DNA from: JAXGXJ01 sp963829545
GTDB lineage: Bacteria > Actinomycetota > Thermoleophilia > RBG-16-64-13
Direction: 5' to 3'
Length of the DNA: 64,000 bases
NCBI GenBank assembly: GCA_963829545.1
Contig: CAWHIX010000010.1
Coordinates: 248,001 to 312,000, forward strand
The notes beneath the pieces are model-generated. The model saw only the letters and a program-made list of their open reading frames with translations. It was not told where the DNA came from and did no database searches. Shown one piece after another: positions 8,642 through 18,360 of the stretch. Each line of letters starts with the position of its first letter. Positions within the stretch are counted from its first letter, which is position 1. The position numbers and the translations under genes are program-made.

Positions 8642-9571
8642 ATGTCCTACGATGTGCTGACTCTGGTCGTGAAAGGCTCCGAGGCGGGCAGGCGCCTGGA
8701 CGCCGTGTTGGGGGAGCGGATAGAGATGGGCAGCCGGTCGCGGGTGGCGGCTCTCATCAAGGAGGGGGCCGTGACCGTCGACGGCCTCCCGCGGCCCAAG
8801 AGCTATCTGCTCACCGAAGGGCAACGCGTCGAGGCTCGGCTGCCGATCGAGGAGGCGCCGGCGCTGGTAGCCCAGTCTTTGCCGGTCTCCATCCTCTTCG
8901 AGGACGAATGGCTCCTGGTCGTGGACAAACCCGCCGGCATGCCGGTCCATCCCTCGAAGGGCCACGCTTCCGGTACTCTCGTCAACGCTCTGCTGGGACG
9001 AGGAGCGGCGGGAGGTGAGGCGTTTCGGCCGGGCATCGTCCATCGCCTCGATATGGACACCTCCGGCCTTCTGGTGGTGGCCAAGTCGGCCGAGGTGCAC
9101 AGACGGTTGGTAGCGATGATGCGTCGTCGTTCCGTCGACCGTCGCTATCTGGCCCTTGTCCACGGCACCTTTGCCGGTGAGACGGGCACCATCGAAGCTC
9201 CGGTGGGCCGCGATCCTGCGCGCAGGCGGTCGATGGCCATCGGAGGTGTGGCGGCCCGGGAGGCGGTGACCCACTTCGCCGTGCTCGAGCGCCTGGGTGA
9301 CTTCACTCTGGTGGAAGCTCGTCTGGAAACGGGTCGGACTCATCAGATCCGCGTGCACTTTCTGGCCATCGGGCACCCCGTCGTCGGCGACCCGACGTAC
9401 GCGCGGAGAGATCCCTTGTTGCTGGGACGCCAGTTCCTGCACAGCTACCGGCTGAGCTTCATCCATCCCATGACGGATGAGGAGGTGGGTGTGGAGGCTC
9501 CGCTCCCCGCCGACCTGTCCGCCGTCCTCGACCGCCTGCGCTCCGCTGCGCCGGAGGGAGAGCGCGAGTAG
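8642..9571 (+). CDS. rluD: RluA/RluD family 23S rRNA pseudouridine synthase
   Basis: This 309-residue RNA-modifying enzyme has an N-terminal S4 RNA-binding domain (about 15-75) and a pseudouridine synthase domain. The catalytic motif HRLDMDTSGLLVV (about residues 133-145) contains the essential Asp. GRTHQIRVHFLAIGHPVVGD is the second family signature. The ATG at 8642 lies 2 bp after the lspA stop, and the lspA-rluD pair is conserved. The exact rRNA target (U1911/1915/1917 for RluD) is inferred from context, not shown. Confidence 0.93.
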   Translation: MSYDVLTLVVKGSEAGRRLDAVLGERIEMGSRSRVAALIKEGAVTVDGLPRPKSYLLTEGQRVEARLPIEEAPALVAQSLPVSILFEDEWLLVVDKPAGMPVHPSKGHASGTLVNALLGRGAAGGEAFRPGIVHRLDMDTSGLLVVAKSAEVHRRLVAMMRRRSVDRRYLALVHGTFAGETGTIEAPVGRDPARRRSMAIGGVAAREAVTHFAVLERLGDFTLVEARLETGRTHQIRVHFLAIGHPVVGDPTYARRDPLLLGRQFLHSYRLSFIHPMTDEEVGVEAPLPADLSAVLDRLRSAAPEGERE

Positions 9572-9674
9572 AGCACGCGCTTCGTGGGGAAGAGGAGAAG
9601 CAGGACCGGAGGTGTCAACGGCGCCCGACGGAGGCCCAAGACTCGCGAGACGCCCATGGTTGAGGGAGGACGAG

Positions 9675-10606
9675 GTGGAGAGCAGACGCATCGGCGCGGC
9701 GGGACCGCAGGTGTCGCTGGTGGGCTTGGGCTGCAACAACTTCGGGATGAAGTTGGACGAGGCGGCTTCGCGGGCGGTGGTGTCTGCCGCGCTCGAAGCG
9801 GGAGTGACACACTTCGACACGGCCGAGATCTACGGAGGAGGGCACTCCGAGGAGTACCTGGGGAGGGCGCTGGGGAGTAGGCGCGACGAGGTGGTGGTGG
9901 CGACCAAGTTCGCCGCGCGTCCTCCAGAGGAGCCGTATCGGCCCGGGGTACTGCGCCGGCGCATCCTGGAGGGGTGCGAGATAAGTCTGCAGAGGCTGGG
10001 TACCGACCACATCGATCTGTACTATCAGCACCGTCCCGACCCTGAGGCGCCCGTGGAAGAAGCACTCGAGACTCTGGGCGAACTCGTGGACGCGGGCAAG
10101 GTCCGCTATGCCGGGTGCTCCAACTACAGCGCCGTGCAACTTGACGAGGCGGCGGCCGCGGCGCAGGCGCCGGGCGCCGCCCGGTTCGTGGCCTGCCAGA
10201 TCCACTGGAACCTGCTGAGTCGGGACGTCGAGAGCGAGGTCGTCCCCGCTGCGCGCCGAGCGGAGATGGGGGTCGTCCCCTACTTCCCGCTCGAAGCAGG
10301 GCTCCTTACCGGCAAGTACTCCGACGAGCGGCCGTTTCCGCCGGGCTCCCGGCTGGCCACCATGGAGCGCTACGGCAGGCTCGCCACCGAGGAGAACTTC
10401 GTCTACATCCGCGAGCTGAGTGCTTTCGCCGAAGGGAGGGGCCACACTCTACTCGAGCTGGCTTTCGCCTGGCTGGCGGCACAGGAAGGCGTGTCCTCCA
10501 TCATCGCGGGGGCCACCACTCCCGAGCAGGTCCTCGGGAACGTGCGGGCCGGGCAGGCGTGGCGATTGGGGGCGGACGAATGTCGGCGCTTCCCCTGCGA
10601 CCGTGA
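9675..10606 (+). CDS. aldo/keto reductase, frameshifted near its end
   Basis: This is an NADPH-dependent aldo/keto reductase barrel. Motifs include GLGCNNFG, THFDTAEIYGGGHSEEYLGRA (Asp and Tyr of the catalytic tetrad), VVVATKFA (Lys), IDLYYQHRPD (His), and a late GATTPEQVLGNV coenzyme-binding stretch. GTG 9675 was chosen because GGAGG at 9665-9669 precedes it. The frame runs past the expected end. One missing G near 10585 would give an ending of DECRALPLRP and a TGA at 10604-10606 that overlaps the next gene's GTG. Without that base the frame reads on to 11150 as unrelated sequence. Confidence 0.85.
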
Positions 10607-11337
10607 GTCGGGGCGGATCCCCTGCGGCCCTCCAGGGCCCGGCCGGAGTCCCGGCCGGAGTCCCACCGCTGCCTGGTCCCGGCGCCTCGGAAGGCATAGC
10701 CTTCTTCGACCTCGACGGCACCTTGGTGGTCGGCAACACGCAGTACTTCATGGTCAAGTTCTTCCGTTCCGAGGGAGTGGTGGGGAGGACGTTCGTGCTG
10801 GGGTCGGCGTTGTGGTTCCTGGGCTACAAGGCCGGCCTGCTCAAGGTCACCGAGGAGGCGCGGGCGAAGGCGGCATCCATGCTGCGCGGCCTGACGGTCG
10901 AGCAGGTGGATGCGCTCATGAACCGGTTCACCGACCAGGAGCTCTTGCCCCGCCTTCGCACTTCCGCCCTCGCCGCCCTGCAGACCCGTCGCGACGCCGG
11001 CGATCGAGTAGTCCTGCTTTCGGCCGCCCTGGAACCGGTGGTCCGCTCTCTGTGCGGGCGACTGGGCGTGGGGGATTTTGTGGGGGCGCCGTGCGAGATC
11101 ACCGACGGCCGCTATTCGGGCCGGTTATCGGGTCCCACTCCCTACGGTGAACTCAAGGCTGAGTGGGCGGCCACGTTCATGAACCGGTGGAACAAGGATT
11201 CGGCCGATTGCTGGGCTTACGCGGATCACACCAGCGACATCGCCCTGCTGCAGTCTGTGGGCCATCCCGTGGCCGTCAATCCCAAGCCCGGGCTGGCTGA
11301 AGCCGCTCGCGAGGGCGGTTGGCCTATCCTTACCTAG
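10603..11337 (+). CDS. HAD-IB family phosphatase (SerB-like)
   Basis: This 244-residue haloacid-dehalogenase hydrolase has motif I FFDLDGTLV, motif II LLSAALEPVV, and a motif III region AYADHTSDIALLQSVG followed by PVAVNPKPGLAEAA. This pattern is typical of subfamily IB enzymes related to phosphoserine phosphatase. The substrate is unknown. The GTG at 10603 overlaps the predicted end of the aldo/keto reductase by 4 bp. A Gly/Pro-rich leader of about 30 residues precedes motif I, so an internal start is possible. Location in the pentose-phosphate operon hints at sugar-phosphate salvage, but that is inference. Confidence 0.82.
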   Translation: MSRGGSPAALQGPAGVPAGVPPLPGPGASEGIAFFDLDGTLVVGNTQYFMVKFFRSEGVVGRTFVLGSALWFLGYKAGLLKVTEEARAKAASMLRGLTVEQVDALMNRFTDQELLPRLRTSALAALQTRRDAGDRVVLLSAALEPVVRSLCGRLGVGDFVGAPCEITDGRYSGRLSGPTPYGELKAEWAATFMNRWNKDSADCWAYADHTSDIALLQSVGHPVAVNPKPGLAEAAREGGWPILT

Positions 11338-11366
11338 TCGTCACCGAACCCTTAGGAGGTCCGACA

Positions 11367-13411
11367 ATGGCAGATGTGTTCCCCGACGAGTTGGCTCGGG
11401 ACTGGATCCTGGACGCGCTCGCCATCGATACGCTCAAGACCCTGGCCATCGATGCGGTGGAGAAGGCCAATTCAGGGCATCCGGGCATGCCCATGGGGGC
11501 GGCCCCCATGGCCCACGTGCTCTGGACGCGGCATCTCAAGTACGATCCCGCCGATCCATCCTGGCCCGACCGGGACCGCTTCATCCTCAGCGCGGGCCAC
11601 GGCTCAATGCTCCTGTATGGGCTGCTGCACCTGGCCGGCTACGGCCTGGGCATCGAGGAACTGGAGGCTTTCCGGCAGTGGGGCAGCCGCACGCCGGGAC
11701 ATCCTGAGTATGGGCACACCCCCGGGGTGGAGACCACCACCGGACCGCTGGGGGCCGGTTGCTCGAACGCGGTGGGAATGGCCGTCGCCGAGGCCTTCCT
11801 GGCGGCCACCTTCAACCGGCCCGGCTATCAGGTGGTCGACCACTATACCTACACGCTGGTCGGCGACGGCGACCTGATGGAGGGCGTCAGCTCTGAGGCC
11901 GCCTCCCTGGCCGGGCATCTCGGCCTGGGCAAGCTCGTCTATCTCTACGACGACAACCAGATCTCCATCGAGGGCTGCACCGGCCTGGCTTTCAGCGAGG
12001 ACGTAGGCATGCGCTTCGAGGCTTACGGGTGGCAGGTGCTGTCCGTCGCCAACGGCCGGGACCTTGCGGCGATCGACGAGGCCATTACCGCGGCCCGCGC
12101 CGAGACGACCAAACCCTCCCTCATCAAGATCCGCACGGTCATCGGCTGCGGTAGCCCCAACAAGGCCGGCACCGCCGCCTGCCACGGCTCGCCGCTGGGG
12201 ACGGAGGAGACAAAGCTGACCAAAGAGGCGCTGGGCTGGCCCTCCGATCTCTTCTTCGCCGTGCCCCAGCGGGTGCGCGACCAGTACGCCGAGCGCGCTG
12301 CGCACGGGGGAGAGGTGCGGACGGGATGGCTCGAGACGATGGCGGCCTATGAGCGTGCCCACCCGGAAGCGGCGGCACGATGGAAGGACGCCCTGGCCGG
12401 CCGCCTCCCGGATGGTTGGCGGGCGGCGCTGCCCGTCTTCAAGGCGGGTGACAAGATCGCCACGCGGTCTGCCTCGGGCAAGGTCCTCAACAGCCTCGCC
12501 TCGGTGCTGCCCACCCTCATCGGGGGTTCCGCGGACCTGGCTCCCTCCAACAACACCTACCTCAACGAGAGCGGTGACTTCCAGAGCCGGGGATTACAGC
12601 GGGCGGAACCTGCGTTTCGGAGTGCGCGAGCATGCCATGGGCGGCATACTCAACGGCATGGCGCTGCATGGCGGGCTTGTTCCCCTACGGCGGTACGTTC
12701 TTCGTCTTCTCCGACTACATGCGGCCGGCCCTGCGCCTGGCCGCCCTCTCGCGGGTTCCCGTGGTGTACGTCTTCACCCACGACAGCATCGGTCTGGGGG
12801 AGGATGGTCCCACCCACCAGCCCATCGAGCATCTGGCTTCTCTGCGGGCCATGCCGGGGCTGACGGTCATCAGACCCAGCGACGCCGCCGAGACCTCGCT
12901 CGCCTGGCAGGCGGCACTCGAGCGGCGTGACGGCCCCACGGCCCTGGTGCTTACCCGGCAGAATCTGCCTGTCCTCGATCGCGCGGCCCTGGGGCCTGCC
13001 GAGGGCAGCCTGCGCGGTGGCTACATCCTCAAGGACGCCGACGAGGGCCGGCCGGAGGTCATCGTCATCGGCACCGGGTCCGAGGTCGGCCTGGCTTTGG
13101 AGGCGCAGGCTCTCCTGGCCGCCGACGGCGTGGCGGCGAGGGTTGTCGCCCTGCCCAGTTGGGAACTCTTCCAGGAGCAGGATCAGGCCTATCGCGACCA
13201 GGTCCTGCCTCCCGACGTGAAGGCCCGTGTGGCCGTGGAGGCGGCATCGCCCTTCGGCTGGGAGCGGTACGTGGGCGACTGCGGCAAGGTGGTGGGCATA
13301 GACCACTTCGGAGCCTCGGCTCCGGCGGAGGTGCTCTATCGGGAGTTCGGCCTCACGGCGGAGAACGTGGCCGCCAAGGCCTTGGAGTCGATCAAGGGGT
13401 CGCCCTGCTAG
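11367..13411 (+). CDS. tkt: transketolase, with two close frameshifts
   Basis: Transketolase is the thiamin-diphosphate enzyme of the pentose-phosphate pathway. AGGAGGT at 11354-11360 sets the ATG start. The N-terminal half shows KANSGHPGMPMGAAPM, SAGHGSMLLYGLLHL, TTGPLGAG and VGDGDLMEGVSSEA (ThDP-binding GDG). The frame shifts near 12590 (extra G in a G4 run) and again near 12677 (extra base). Removing both gives a continuous 680-residue protein through SGRNLRFGVREHAMGG, FPYGGTFFVFSDYMRPA and VYVFTHDSIGLGEDGPTHQP. The last third is in a third frame and ends at 13411. Confidence 0.92.
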
Positions 13412-13441
13412 GGCGGACGCCGGCTGGAGGAAGGATTACGT

Positions 13442-14605
13442 ATGGAGAGCAATCCACTGACGAGGTTGCGGGATCTTGGGCAGAGCGTGTGGTGCGACGA
13501 CATCGGTCGCGACATGCTGCAGAGCGGGCATCTGCGGAGGCTTATCGAAGAAGACGGCGTGGCCGGGGTGACCTCCAACCCCACCATCTTCCACAAGGCC
13601 ATCACTGCCGGCAGCACGTACGACCAGGAGATCTCCGACCTGGTCTCCGGTGGGGCGGGCACGGAAGAGATCATGGAAGCTCTGATGCTGAAAGACATCG
13701 GGCTGGCGGCCGCGGAACTGCGGCCGGTCTACGAGGCCACGGGCTCCCTGGACGGGTTCGTCAGCATCGAGGTGGCTCCTGGGCTGGCATACGACACCAT
13801 GGCCACCGAGGCAGATGTGCGGCGTATCCGGGCGCTACTTCCCCATCCCAACGTCCTTGTCAAGGTGCCGGCCACGGCCGACGGCGTGGCGGCCATCCAC
13901 GATCTCATCGGGTCGGGCTACTCCATCAACGTGACCCTCATCTTCTCTCTGGAGCGCTACAGGGAGGTGATGGATGCCTACCTTTCGGGTCTGGAGATGT
14001 TGGCCGCTCGCCGCAGCGCGGGGGAGGACCTGCCCGTTCTCCACGAGGTGCGCTCGGTGGCCAGCTTCTTCGTGAGCCGTGTCGACTCGTTGGTGGACAA
14101 GCGCCTGGATGAACTGAAGACGCAGGCCGGCGATCTGGGCAAGGCGGCGGGCTTCTACGAGGCTCTCAAGGGCAAGGCGGCCGTCGCCAACGCCAAGGAG
14201 GCCTATCGGCTGTTCCGACAGGCTTTCTCCGGGCCACGCTGGGAGGCGCTCAAGGCGCAGGGTGCGAACGTGCAGCGGCCGCTGTGGGCCAGCACCAGCA
14301 CCAAGAACCCGGCGTACCCCGACGTGATGTACGTGGAGGAGCTCATCGGTCCCGACACAGTCAACACCATGCCGCTCAACACCATCGAGGCGTACCGGGA
14401 CCACGGCCGGCCCCAGGAGCGGGTGACCGTCGGTGCCGAGGAGGCCGGCGCCCACCTGCAGGCTCTGGAGGCGGTCGGCGTGCACATGGAGGAGGTCACG
14501 GCGCAACTCGAGCGCGAGGGAGTAAGGGCCTTTGCCGAGTCTCACGAGGCCTTGCTCGCGGCTCTGGAGGAGAAGCGACGCACCATACTGGGCCCCGGCT
14601 GCTGA
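13442..14605 (+). CDS. tal: transaldolase
   Basis: Transaldolase is the Schiff-base enzyme exchanging a dihydroxyacetone unit between sugar phosphates. The 387-residue protein matches the longer actinobacterial/cyanobacterial type: SVWCDDIGRDML, GVTSNPTIFHKAI, PNVLVKVPATADG with conserved Lys, SINVTLIFSLERY, and RPLWASTSTKNPAYPDVMY with the catalytic Lys in STSTKN. The ATG at 13442 follows GGAGGAAGG, 30 bp after tkt. The stop overlaps the zwf ATG by 1 bp (TGATG), indicating coupled translation. Confidence 0.96.
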   Translation: MESNPLTRLRDLGQSVWCDDIGRDMLQSGHLRRLIEEDGVAGVTSNPTIFHKAITAGSTYDQEISDLVSGGAGTEEIMEALMLKDIGLAAAELRPVYEATGSLDGFVSIEVAPGLAYDTMATEADVRRIRALLPHPNVLVKVPATADGVAAIHDLIGSGYSINVTLIFSLERYREVMDAYLSGLEMLAARRSAGEDLPVLHEVRSVASFFVSRVDSLVDKRLDELKTQAGDLGKAAGFYEALKGKAAVANAKEAYRLFRQAFSGPRWEALKAQGANVQRPLWASTSTKNPAYPDVMYVEELIGPDTVNTMPLNTIEAYRDHGRPQERVTVGAEEAGAHLQALEAVGVHMEEVTAQLEREGVRAFAESHEALLAALEEKRRTILGPGC

Positions 14606-16180
14606 TGACTGAGGCAGCCTCCGAGAATCCCTTCGCTGAGGGGCTAGACCTGGGCCGCGTCCCCCCGCCCTCCACCCTGGTCATCTTCGGGACCACGGGC
14701 GATCTGACGGCTCGCAAGCTACTGCCTTCGTTGTACGTGATGCAGCGCGAAGGCGTACTCCCCCCGGGATTCGCTCTGGTGGGTTTCGGGCGCCGGCCTT
14801 GGGACCACGCCGCCTTCCGCGCCTACGTCCGCGAGGCGCTGGACAAGAGCCTGGGCCAGGCACTCGACCCCGAAGTGTGGGCCAGTTTCGAGCCCTCGCT
14901 CTTCTTCGCGTCCGGAGAGTTCGACGACCGCGGTGCATACGAGAACCTGAAGACAATCCTGGCTGAGGTGGACGCCCAGCGGGCTCACTCCGGTAATCGC
15001 CTCTACTACCTGGCCGCTCCGCCCAGCGCCTACCCGGACATCATCGACGGATTGGGGAAGGCCGGTCTCGGGGGCAAGGGCCGTGAGGGCGAGGAAGGCA
15101 AGGGCTGGGCCCGCATCGTGGTTGAGAAGCCCTTCGGTCACGATCGGCAGCACGGCGGCGGAGCTCAACCGGCGTCTACACCTCTGGTTCCGCGAGGACG
15201 AGGTCTATCGCATCGACCACTATCTGGGCAAGGAGACGGTGCAGAACATCCTGGTCTTCCGTCTCGCCAACGGCATCTTCGAGCCGGTCTGGAACCGGCA
15301 GTGGGTCGATCACGTGCAGATAACCGTGGCCGAGGACCTGGGGGTGGGGGGCCGCGGCGCCTATTTCGAGGAGACGGGCAACACCCGGGACATGGTGCAG
15401 AACCACGTGCTGCAACTCCTTGCCCTGGTGGCCATGGAACCCCCCACCTCCTTCGAGCCCGACGCGGTGCGAGACGAGAGGGCCCGGGTGCTTCGCGCCC
15501 TGAAGCCTCTGGAGTTGGAACGCGCGGACCCGGGGGTGGTACGGGGCCAGTACGCGGGAGGATTCGTGGGTGGGGAGGCCGTGCCCGGCTACCGCGAGGA
15601 GGCCCACGTGGCCTCGGGTTCCCCGGTGGAGACCTTTGTCGCCCTTCGCGTGTTCATCGATACCTGGCGCTGGGCGGGGGTACCGTTCTATCTGCGGGCC
15701 GGCAAGCGCCTGCCGCGCAGAGCCACCGAGATCGCCATCGAGTTCAAGCGCCCGCCCCTCCTGTTGATGGGCTCCGATCCCTCGCGCGAGCCGGAACCGA
15801 ACGTCCTCGCGCTGCACATCCAACCCGACGAGGGGATAAGCCTGAAGGTCGGCTCCAAACTGCCCGGGCCCACGATCGACATCCGCCCGGTACACATGGA
15901 TTTCCGCTACGGGACGTCGTTCGGACGCCGCTCTCCTGAAGCCTACGAACGTCTCCTTCTCGACAGTCTGCTGGGAGACTCCACCCTCTTCAGTCGCGAG
16001 GACAGTGTGGACGCCGCCTGGGGCTTCATCGACCCGCTGCTGGACGCCTGGGCGGATGAGGATGCGGCTCGAGGACGGGCCGGTCGCATGCCGCTTGCGT
16101 TCTACCAGGCTGGGAGCTGGGGTCCCGACGCGGCCACGGACCTGATGCGCCGGGAAGGTAGGAGGTGGAGACGCCTGTGA
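14605..16180 (+). CDS. zwf: glucose-6-phosphate dehydrogenase, frameshifted once
   Basis: This is the first enzyme of the oxidative pentose-phosphate pathway. The first frame gives the coenzyme motif FGTTGDLTARKLLPSLY and RIVVEKPFGHD. One extra base near 15147 breaks the frame, and removing it restores GHDRSTAAELNRRLH as in the family. The second frame then carries the active-site motif RIDHYLGKETVQN, NRQWVDHVQITVAE and RAGKRLPRR, ending at 16180. Corrected length is about 524 residues, normal for the family. The stop overlaps the opcA GTG by 4 bp. Confidence 0.93.
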
Positions 16181-17451
16181 GTCCCGCCGGCCAGGAACGG
16201 AGCGTCCCCCTACGTGATGCAGAACGCGAACTCGGGCGGGCGTGGAGGGCTCTGGACGACGCCTCGCGGCACGGCGGGGGAGAGGGGATGCTGCGTCTCC
16301 GTGAGGTGAACCTCGTCGTCATCTGCGACGAAGAGGTGCTGGCCGAGTCGCGCCGGACGGCAGACCTTCTGACCCAAGCGCATCCCGCGCGGCTCATCTT
16401 CATCGTGGTCGACCCTCGCGAAGGCCGGCTGCCCGCGGGGGAGGGGCCGTACCGCGCCGCCTCGGGTCCCTCGGCTTCCATCGCCACTGCTTGTCTGATC
16501 GACGAAGCCTTGGACCACCACGTCTGCTCGGAGGAGGTCGTCATCCGGGGCATCCATGGGGAGGAGGACTCCTTGCTGGCGGCCGTGCTCCAGCTCCTGG
16601 TGCCCGACGTGCCGGTGGTGGGATGGTGGGTGGGAGATCTATCCGGTCATCCGCCGGGACTTAACTGGCTGGCAGGCATCGCGGACCAGGTGGTCGTTGA
16701 CCTGAGGCGCTCTCTCGATGCGCTCGCGGGGCTGGAGACGCTCAGGGATCTGATACGGGAAGAGGGCGATACCAGGATCCAGGAGCTGGAGTGGTTGCGC
16801 TCGGCCCACTGGCGGGCGCTGACGGCGGAACTGTTCGAGCAGCCGGAGAACCGGTCGCTCATCCCGCTCATGACGCACCTCGAGGTGGAACACGAAGACG
16901 CGCCTCTGCAGGCGCTCCTGTACGGGGCGTGGTTCGCGTCCCGGCTCGGCCTTGGGCCCGGAGAGAGGGGTTGGTGGGTCGAGGGCGGCTCGCTGTGCGC
17001 GGACTTCGTCGTCGCCGCGTCGGCGGACCAGCCTTCGCGAGGGATCCCGGCCGACGGCACGGCGAGGCCTGTCGAGTTGCCTGCTCGCTTGGTCATGAGA
17101 CTGCGACTGGCGACGGGCGGTGGGCACGAGCAGAGAGGTCTGACGGGCATCGGCATCCGCTCGCGGCCTGCGGACGCTGCGCAGGCGACGGACGGGCAGA
17201 GCGGACACGACGAGGAGTCCATGGCCCTGCGCCGCTGGCCGCACAGCTGTCTCTGTTCGGCGACCATCGGCCCTGAGGAGCAGGCGCTGGCGGTGAAGTC
17301 GATGCGCTTGGTCGAGCAAGAGGACTACCAGGACCTGTCTCGCTTGATCGACACTCCGCTTCGGGATGCGCTGCTGTACGAGGCCCTGCTGCTTGCCGGC
17401 GAACTCGTTGGGCGGCCCGGCTTCGAGCTCGACGTCCTCTCGACGGCTTGA
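16177..17451 (+). CDS. opcA: glucose-6-phosphate dehydrogenase assembly protein OpcA
   Basis: OpcA is the partner protein needed for active G6PDH in cyanobacteria and actinobacteria. The 424-residue product shows LREVNLVVICDEE, HPARLIFIVVDPR, HVCSEEVVIRGIHGEEDSLLAAVLQLLVPDVPVVGWW and a conserved C-terminal substrate-binding-like half. GTG 16177 overlaps the zwf TGA by 4 bp and lies 11 nt after an AGGAGG. An in-frame GTG at 16165 would sit on top of that ribosome site and is less likely. The zwf-opcA-pgl order is the standard actinobacterial arrangement. Confidence 0.93.
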   Translation: MSPAGQERSVPLRDAERELGRAWRALDDASRHGGGEGMLRLREVNLVVICDEEVLAESRRTADLLTQAHPARLIFIVVDPREGRLPAGEGPYRAASGPSASIATACLIDEALDHHVCSEEVVIRGIHGEEDSLLAAVLQLLVPDVPVVGWWVGDLSGHPPGLNWLAGIADQVVVDLRRSLDALAGLETLRDLIREEGDTRIQELEWLRSAHWRALTAELFEQPENRSLIPLMTHLEVEHEDAPLQALLYGAWFASRLGLGPGERGWWVEGGSLCADFVVAASADQPSRGIPADGTARPVELPARLVMRLRLATGGGHEQRGLTGIGIRSRPADAAQATDGQSGHDEESMALRRWPHSCLCSATIGPEEQALAVKSMRLVEQEDYQDLSRLIDTPLRDALLYEALLLAGELVGRPGFELDVLSTA

Positions 17452-18275
17452 GCGGAGGGGCGGCAAGCCGGGACTGCGACACGATCCACGTCGCGCCCGA
17501 CGCGGGGGCGGCGGCCCGCGCCGCCGCCCGACTGGCTGCCGCCGCGCTGGAGGAATGGGCCGGGCAGACCGACGGTCCCGTCTACTTCGTCCTGAGCGGC
17601 GGCAGCAGCCCGCGGGGCATGTACGAGCACCTGGCCGGCCCCGAGAGGGCCGGCGTCCCTTGGCCGCGCCTTCACGTCCTGTGGGGCGACGAGCGCTGCG
17701 TCTCTCCCGACGATCCGCGCAGCAACTACCGCATGGCCCTCGAGAGCGGCCTGCTGTCAGTACCTCCGGCAGGGATCCACCGCATGCCCGGCGAGCTTCC
17801 GCCGGAGGAAGGCGCCTTTCGCTACGAGCAGGAACTGAGAGCGCTGTTCCCCGAGGACGGCTTTCCCCGGCTCGACCTGGTGCTCCTGGGGCTGGGGGAG
17901 GATGGGCACGTGGCCTCGCTCGTCCCCGGGTCCGCGGCCCTGCAGGAGCGCAAGCTGTGGGTCGCCGCGACCGAGCCGTACCAGGGGACCCGGCGCCTGA
18001 CGCTCACACTTCCCGTGTTGGCCTCGGCTCGGCGCCTGCTTTTCCTCGTGACCGGCGAGAGCAAAGCTGCTGCCGTCCGCTCCGTTCTTGCTGCGGGGGA
18101 GGGGGGAGGCCTGCCATCTTCCGACCGTTCCCCTGTGCCTGCCCGCATGCTCCTCGATATGATCGCGTCGCGCGACGAGCACCGGCAACGTGCCGGGGAA
18201 CCGCGCGCCTTGGTGACCTGGATCGTCGACGAAGCGGCCGCCTCTCTGCTGCCCTCTTCGGAGGGCGTATCCTGA
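17448..18275 (+). CDS. pgl: 6-phosphogluconolactonase (DevB/Pgl type)
   Basis: Pgl hydrolyses 6-phosphogluconolactone. The 275-residue protein has YFVLSGGSSPRGMYEHL, HVLWGDERCVSPDDPRSNYRMA and DLVLLGLGEDGHVASLVPGS, all hallmarks of the NagB/Pgl fold in its lactonase form. The TTG start at 17448 overlaps the opcA stop by 4 bp. No ATG or GTG occurs in frame before the conserved core, so TTG is the best choice. It closes the operon; 85 bp separate it from pyrR. Confidence 0.93.
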   Translation: MSGGAASRDCDTIHVAPDAGAAARAAARLAAAALEEWAGQTDGPVYFVLSGGSSPRGMYEHLAGPERAGVPWPRLHVLWGDERCVSPDDPRSNYRMALESGLLSVPPAGIHRMPGELPPEEGAFRYEQELRALFPEDGFPRLDLVLLGLGEDGHVASLVPGSAALQERKLWVAATEPYQGTRRLTLTLPVLASARRLLFLVTGESKAAAVRSVLAAGEGGGLPSSDRSPVPARMLLDMIASRDEHRQRAGEPRALVTWIVDEAAASLLPSSEGVS

Positions 18276-18293
18276 CGCGGAGCCCTCCGCGCC

Positions 18294-18323
18294 TTGACGC
18301 GGAACCTTCAGCACCGGTAGGGT
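18294..18323 (+). promoter_or_regulatory. possible pyrR promoter
   Basis: TTGACG (18294-18299) and TAGGGT (18318-18323) are separated by 18 bp, about 40 bp before the pyrR ATG. The match is modest. No PyrR-type hairpin like those of pyrB, pyrC and carB is seen in this leader. Confidence 0.35.
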
Positions 18324-18360
18324 ACGAGGAAGAAGACCTGACGCGAGGACACGGGGGAAC

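Noticed and set aside
18300..18360. PyrR hairpin upstream of pyrR itself
   Set aside because: No CNGNGA loop with a pairing stem or CCUUU/AAAGG arms was found in this leader.
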